Part shown: positions 24,015-28,820 of the stretch, piece after piece
Layout of the letters: every line of letters starts with the position of its first letter
Position numbering within the stretch: position 1 is the stretch's first letter
Notes under the pieces: generated by a model
What the model was told of the DNA's origin: nothing
The model's input: the letters and a program-made list of their open reading frames with translations, nothing else
Databases searched by the model: none
Source: Paraglomus occultum
Taxonomy: Eukaryota; Glomeromycota; Glomeromycetes; Paraglomerales; Paraglomeraceae
Assembly: GCA_910592205.1 (NCBI GenBank)
Contig: CAJVPJ010000320.1
Location: 1-28,820, forward strand
Direction: 5' to 3'
Length of the DNA stretch: 28,820 nucleotides
Made by a program: the position numbers and the translations under genes

Positions 24015-24792
24015 TCTGATGCAATGATTTCCATAGGTATACATCAAATTCAATACTCCGTGTCGATTTTTGCAAACACATTGACAATAGTTACGCTTAA
24101 CACATGTGAAGGTTTATATATAAGAATGGATTCTTGGTCGCTGATTTAGTGATTCTCGTGACGAAGGTTGATTTCGCTTTTTCAAAAAATCAAGCAGTTA
24201 TTATACTGTATTCAAATAATCTTAGTTGCTGAATAGGGATTCCAGCAATGATGGTTGATTTCGCGTTTTGAGATCATTATCATTATAATATATAGTGTAC
24301 CTTCCGTTCCAATTTTTCAGTGTACTATCATGATGTGAAGATAATCATGAAAGAGGTTAGTCAGAAGTATATTTCTTCATTATTATTAATGCAATTAGTT
24401 CTAACATGACATACTCCTACCGAATATCTGGAGCAAATTCTTAACTGTTAGATACTGTATTTGTGCAGCCGTTAAACAAATCCCCACTGCCATTATTTAT
24501 AAGGATTATGAGGAAGAAAATGCTATATTAAAATAAACAAACAGAAACTATCATTTTTCAGGTTTGAATTCAAATTTCAGTTCTTATGCCATTGACAGAC
24601 GTTTAAATAAATAACTTCTCACTATACACACACATGCTTGACCAGCAAATGAATAACACAAACTGCTCATCTTTTTTTAGAAATTAAAACGTCAATTACT
24701 GGGGCTAAGCCTTCCAGCCTGTATGTTTAAATATTTGAATAATTCAAGAGAAACGGAGAGGGAGGGAGGGAGGGATGTCTAATTTCTTCACC
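24015..24792. other. Region 3' of the Argonaute gene
   Basis: No gene is seen. The part nearest 24792 should be the Argonaute 3' UTR. It contains the guanine-tract motif described separately. Confidence 0.5.
24760..24774 (+). other. G-quadruplex-type motif beside the Argonaute stop
   Basis: GGGAGGGAGGGAGGG on the plus strand, four G3 tracts with single-base loops, begins 19 bp beyond the minus-strand stop codon. The sense transcript would carry the C-rich complement in its 3' UTR. Confidence 0.75.
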
Positions 24793-27564
24793 TTAGACAT
24801 AATACATGGGATATCGAGTTGCCAAACTTGACTTGGTCATAAACATTTGCCCGCCGTCAAAATGTAATTTCGCCCTCTTCACGACGCACTGCGCATAATA
24901 GATGGGTGCAGGAATGGAAACTGCTCCAGGCGATCGTTGGAAATTATAACACAGCTTATGCAAAAGGTCCTGAATCTCATCTGATCCAAACCTATTCTCA
25001 TCGTAGAGGACACAATAACGAGATGGACGTGAGGTTCCTTGAGGATTCGAATGCGATTTGATATAAAATTCAAAGAATTGCGGGTGAGTGATGTCACGCT
25101 CAACAGTCAATCCGGGTTTTACGTTTCCCGTTTTGTCACTATCAAACCGATGTTTAGGATAAAATCTTGTCTTGCGTACTTTGCAAGCGACGATATAGGT
25201 AATCGACGGGTTATAGTTCGGATCCACTTTGTGGCATGCCGCTTTTATGGAAGGGAGTTCCGTTTCCAATGCCAAAGACTGAAATTCACTTTCGCTGATA
25301 CCACTTCTGCACATTATGAGGCTTTGCGGAAACGACTTACGGGCGCCTTTAAATTCACATAGAAGCTCGTATACCATATCGATCATATCGACATTGACTT
25401 CTTCATTACCACGACCGGTTTTCCGGCTTTTCTTTGATTTCTTGCGCAGTAGTCGGTGCAGTAGTCGATGTCTCTCTACGTATTGAACGGCATGTTCATC
25501 AACGGATCCGACAACTGCTGCAATCGATGGAACTCCCGGTGATAGGTGAGTGATAGCGGTTCCGAGAAACATCGTAAATACTTTTTTGATTCGAGGCGGG
25601 TCCATGATGTAATTTATGCCATTGAGTTTTAGATTAAGTTTTAAGGCGACATTGGAGAGGCGTGACATATTCGTACAATTGATATGCTGAGCCTGGATGC
25701 ATTGGGATAAGATGCCAACTTCGGTGTCACTGATTATTTTGACAAGATTATATTGGTGGCAGGACCATACTTTACCTTTGAGAATGTAAAAAACAAGTTG
25801 GGGCAAACAGTTCTTAGATTTCTTATTCTTCAAGATTTTTAAAATTTCTTCATGAGCCCGTCGTTCATCGTTTCCCCATTGGACACACTCGACTTGTGGA
25901 GTTTCTGTTGAGACTTCCATACCCAATTTTCTAACTTGAGCGCCTAATTGGCGAAGGAATCCCTCGACTTGCTTTGAGGAAGTTTTCGGCAAAAACGAAG
26001 TAGCAAATAAACTCTGTAGCTTCTCGCCCCCTTTGAAGAATTTTATATCATGCAATTTCCATGTAGCATCAAACTCTTTCGGTTTGACACTAATAGATCT
26101 ACCAGAAGATGAGAAGGTGAGTTCTGGCATTTCTTTGAAATGCGCTGGCACGAGAGCCATTTCCATATCGACAGCAAAACCGGCTTGTTGGAATAGACCT
26201 TCTTGTTCAAGTAACAATACTTTCTTGATGTTCAAAATAAGACCCTTGTTTGTGCCGGGACGTTTTGTTGTGATTCTGTTAATCTTAAAGCATTGTTCGC
26301 CGGTCAAACGCCTGAGATATCGTTGTCCCTACATTGAGGAATAAGATTTTAATTTTTACCTTCATCGTTAGCTCACTCATCAATTATATATCATGTCATC
26401 AACCATGCACACGCGCGCGCGCGCGTATATATTATGTATGTACCTCAATGATCTCACAATATTCAATCGGAAGCAGAACATTCCCTTTGCTAGTTTCGAT
26501 TAAATGGCCTGTCTTCAATGTTACACCATAGGCATTCTTAAAATGCTCGGCGACACTTATTTGCTTTCCATCTTTGTCGGTAAACTTAGCCTGGTGCGCA
26601 TTTTTATCATGCAGTTTGCAGACGATGTATTTGGTCTTACATTCCGGGCGATGGAGAGGTCTGACTTTTATGTTTCTTATGGCCTTGCCTATACGGACAA
26701 CTGTTCGTCCGTCAAACTCATCCGGCAGTCTCTCTTTGCCGATAAAGTTACAAATCCACCTTTCCAAGTTAACCGGCTCATAAGCGGTCATATAACTCAA
26801 ATTCACATTCAGATAGACTTTGCCTATAATATTCGTTCGTAATAATAAATAAGTCAATAGGAAGGAGGAAAATAATGCTATTTTCTCACATAAATTGTCA
26901 ACTTACCGTCACCCGGACGAGCACTTGCAAATAATCCCCGCCACAGCTCCAGGCCACCTCCAAGCGATTGTTTAGTCTCACGGTCAAATATGGATTTGCC
27001 ATATTGGGTATATTTAAGAAGTGGTTTATGATATAAGAAGGCATTAATCATTTTCAAGCCTTTGTTATCGAAAAAGTCCCACTCAAAATTATTGCTAGTT
27101 AAAACGGCTCCCAGACCTTCGAGTGAGATTTCCGGCTCGTCATGGTTTTTTATTTCTATATAATACTCGCCAGCATAATTGCGATCGTCATTCAATTCAA
27201 CAAGTTCGCTGCAACCATTTTCTCCAAGAGTTAGCTTGCCCGTTGTATAAACAATATTGCCGCCATCATATGCAGCGCCGAAGTTTTGGAAAATATCCGA
27301 CTGGTGACTTGTTTGGAAAGTATTGAAAATGCGCCTTCGGAGCTTACCAAAATCGGGAATATAAATACGCTCCGTTCGGTAACTTTCATCTTCGTTACGC
27401 CGAACAAAATAGAATTCGACTATATACTGATAATATATTGATGTCTTTTTCATCCGCACTTCGAATCTGTTGGTCAAAACTTCAGTCTTCTTTCTTAAGC
27501 CATTTCCTTCATCACCAAAGCCGGGACGTTGGCAGAAAGTTATCAATGGAGTATTCTTGGTCAT
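24793..27564 (-). CDS. Argonaute (N-PAZ-MID-PIWI), predicted slicer-inactive, three exons, 857 aa
   Basis: Exons 27564-26907, 26823-26444 and 26328-24793 join by GT-AG introns of 83 nt (GTAAGT donor) and 115 nt (GTACAT donor). Phases match and the total is 2574 nt. Order: RPGFG and N domain, linker 1 (LELWRGLFASARPG, about residue 215), PAZ about 225-345, linker 2 beginning GQRYLRRLTGEQC, MID about 440-580, PIWI about 590-850, ending MYYV. Argonautes bind small guide RNAs for silencing. The MID pocket is intact: Y539, K543, Q555, K576, K580, the exact spacing of human Ago2 Y529/K533/Q545/K566/K570. The PIWI tetrad D-E-D-H is A604 (in GTAITHL), E656, S688 (in CRSGIS) and Q826 (in YYAQC). A Lys/Arg-rich insert of about 12 residues lies near 641-652. 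The start is uncertain: the frame is open about 85 nt upstream, inside the BTB-BACK gene. Confidence 0.92.
26404..26432. repeat. Alternating purine-pyrimidine tract in Argonaute intron 2
   Basis: A 29-nt strictly alternating run (CATG, CA, seven GC steps, then TA steps) lies within the 26329-26443 intron, close to its 5' splice site. Such microsatellites can adopt Z-DNA and are length-variable. Confidence 0.75.
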
Positions 27565-28614
27565 TGCTCTGATTGTCTGTAATTGCTTGACGTTTCCTTG
27601 GTGGTAAAACTGTAAACGTTGGTTTGTAGTCCTTTTTAAAATGGTAAAGCATTATATCACGACGCAGCCCCTTTGTCAATAACTCGTCATAAGGGTCAAT
27701 CTTCTCTAGAAAATCATCCGATGAAATATTGGAGAATCTTATGTAGGGAATACAATCAGTTATGATTGCCCTGACTTTTGAAAAATCTTCAGATGGCCAA
27801 TTGTTTGGCTCATTTACAAGTCCTGGAACTTGCTTGATAGCCCATTCTATTACCGATGTCCAAATATCGATTTCTTCCATGTTTAGCTCATCATTTTTGA
27901 GAAGAGTGATCAAAGTTTCTTTTGGTAGGCTTATTAAATTGTCAGATTTAAAAATAATCTCTGGTGATGATAACATGATGTTGTTGCAGCAATCCAAGAG
28001 CTTGTTTAACAGACTTGAGGATAAAGCGCATTTATGGATTGCAAGAATGTTGCAATATATCCATTCTTTTTGGTGGTTGATTAAATGGTCTCCAGTTGCA
28101 ACAACAAATTTATCCAATTCGAATCTGCAAGAGACGTCCAAAAGATCAACCCAATTTATAACTTCATTTGAATTATAACTCACTTTTCCCGTGTAAATAA
28201 ATCTATATGCATATGCATGATAAATTATAGCAATCAGTAATGACTTTGTTAGCTAGTCATTAGTTAAATAATCATTTACCTGAGCAGGATTCCAAAGATT
28301 TCAGACGTGACATCATCAAGTACTATAATTGTATGTTGAGCCCCTTCTTGTTCTGCGTTTTCAGTTATCTTCTTTTTAAGATATGCGCACCTCGTACACA
28401 ATACCACTGCATGAGCAAGAAAGAGTTTGTTGTTTGGCTCTCTGCCAACGTCGATCGAAACATCTGTATATTCGTTACTCTCATAAAGCTTCTCGTAATC
28501 AGATGAAAGATCCGAAGACAAATCAATTGTGTTGATTGATGCAGACATATCAGTGATTTGTTTTGTCGGCTTGCCTATCTTAATATAATTAGATTGATCA
28601 GATGTGTGTGACAT
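27512..28614 (-). CDS. BTB-BACK domain protein, two exons (341 aa)
   Basis: Exon 1 is 28614-28280 and exon 2 is 28202-27512, joined through a 77-nt GT-AG intron (GTAAAT donor, ATATAG acceptor). The join restores the BTB core as GILLRFIYTGKV. BTB spans about residues 40-120 (YTDVSIDVG, LFLAHAVVLCTRCAYLKKKI), and BACK follows at about 125-260 (ELNMEEIDIWTSVIEWAIKQ). A FTVLPPR motif lies near residue 312; it typically follows BACK in mycorrhizal-fungus BTB proteins. Family members often recruit substrates to Cullin-3 ubiquitin ligases. The usual C-terminal TLDc or other substrate domain is missing: only about 25 residues follow FTVLPPR before TGA at 27512-27514. The last 53 nt overlap the Argonaute frame on the same strand. 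Met23 is an alternative start. Whether the gene really stops here or is joined to the Argonaute cannot be settled from this sequence. Confidence 0.85.
28203..28279 (-). other. Intron of the BTB-BACK gene
   Basis: 77 nt, donor CTCAG|GTAAAT, acceptor GCATATAG|ATTTATT, phase 2. Removing it gives a continuous BTB domain, which is strong support for the model. Confidence 0.85.
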
Positions 28615-28820
28615 TGCATGTGTAAAGTAACCTTATACGGTTGAGTGAAATTTGATATTACAGCAAGCATTATGGACCGTCAACGAATGCTTGTTAAAGT
28701 ATAATTCCTTTAAATCGATTCAGCATCAAGCATACTTAGACGCATACACTCACTGGACAAAAGTCTACGTAATTTTTGCCGATCAATTAGTAAAACATAT
28801 GAAAAAGCTATTTTTTCAAA
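28615..28820. other. Upstream region of the BTB-BACK gene
   Basis: About 200 bp to the window edge, AT-rich. It should contain the promoter of the BTB-BACK gene and perhaps of a joint BTB-BACK/Argonaute transcription unit. No specific element is identified. Confidence 0.4.

Noticed and set aside
27564-27640. A 34-nt or 49-nt intron joining BTB-BACK to Argonaute in frame
   Set aside because: The phases would work, but the donors (GTTTTA, GTTTAC) are non-canonical and the lengths are well below the 77-188 nt introns of the genes here.
1-28820. CRISPR array, bacterial operon, rRNA or riboswitch
   Set aside because: No regularly spaced palindromic repeats, no ribosome-binding-site-led gene strings and no rRNA signatures were seen. 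The gene structure is eukaryotic.

Overview
This window is AT-rich, gene-poor eukaryotic nuclear DNA, most likely from an early-diverging fungus and quite possibly an arbuscular mycorrhizal fungus (Glomeromycotina). That placement is an inference. It rests on the gene families present: a RING-like/Sel1-repeat protein, a BTB-BACK protein, a Mucoromycota-style eukaryotic Argonaute and a fungal-specific transcription factor (TF) of the middle-homology-region class. It also rests on short GT-AG introns of roughly 75-190 nt and a nuclear tRNA-Tyr with a small intron. No operons, bacterial genes, CRISPR arrays or viral genes were seen.

Layout. (1) 1-3.36 kb: a minus-strand 943-aa protein with a degenerate RING-like motif and nine and a half near-identical Sel1 repeats. 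The repeat array visibly continues past the stop codon as a decaying tail. (2) 3.4-8.45 kb: long non-coding stretch whose one clear gene is tRNA-Tyr(GTA), with a 12-nt intron and a T8 terminator. (3) 8.46-11.8 kb: a seven-exon minus-strand fungal TF gene. I reconstructed the exons from splice sites; all phases agree and the sum is divisible by three (856 aa). No Zn2Cys6 cluster is visible in it or in the kilobase upstream. (4) 11.8-24.8 kb: mostly intergenic and repeat-rich. It holds a duplicated dispersed repeat (long copy 18.67-21.64 kb, internally deleted copy 23.2-24.0 kb), a TA-flanked inverted-repeat element (21.66-22.40 kb), a trinucleotide palindrome, and weak exon-like islands around 13.3-14.1 kb. 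(5) 24.8-28.6 kb: two minus-strand genes without any spacer, a two-exon BTB-BACK gene and a three-exon Argonaute.

The most notable locus is the last one. The Argonaute keeps all five guide 5'-phosphate-binding residues of the MID domain at exactly the spacing of human Ago2 (Y, K, Q, K, K). It has lost three of the four slicer residues (D-E-D-H has become A-E-S-Q). It should therefore be able to load a small RNA but not cut a target. Its coding frame overlaps the last 53 nt of the upstream BTB-BACK frame, so the two are either overlapping genes, one transcription unit, or pieces of a BTB-BACK-Argonaute fusion. BTB-BACK proteins are commonly Cullin-3 adaptors, so a fusion would link guide-RNA recognition to ubiquitin ligase recruitment. 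That last step is a hypothesis only.
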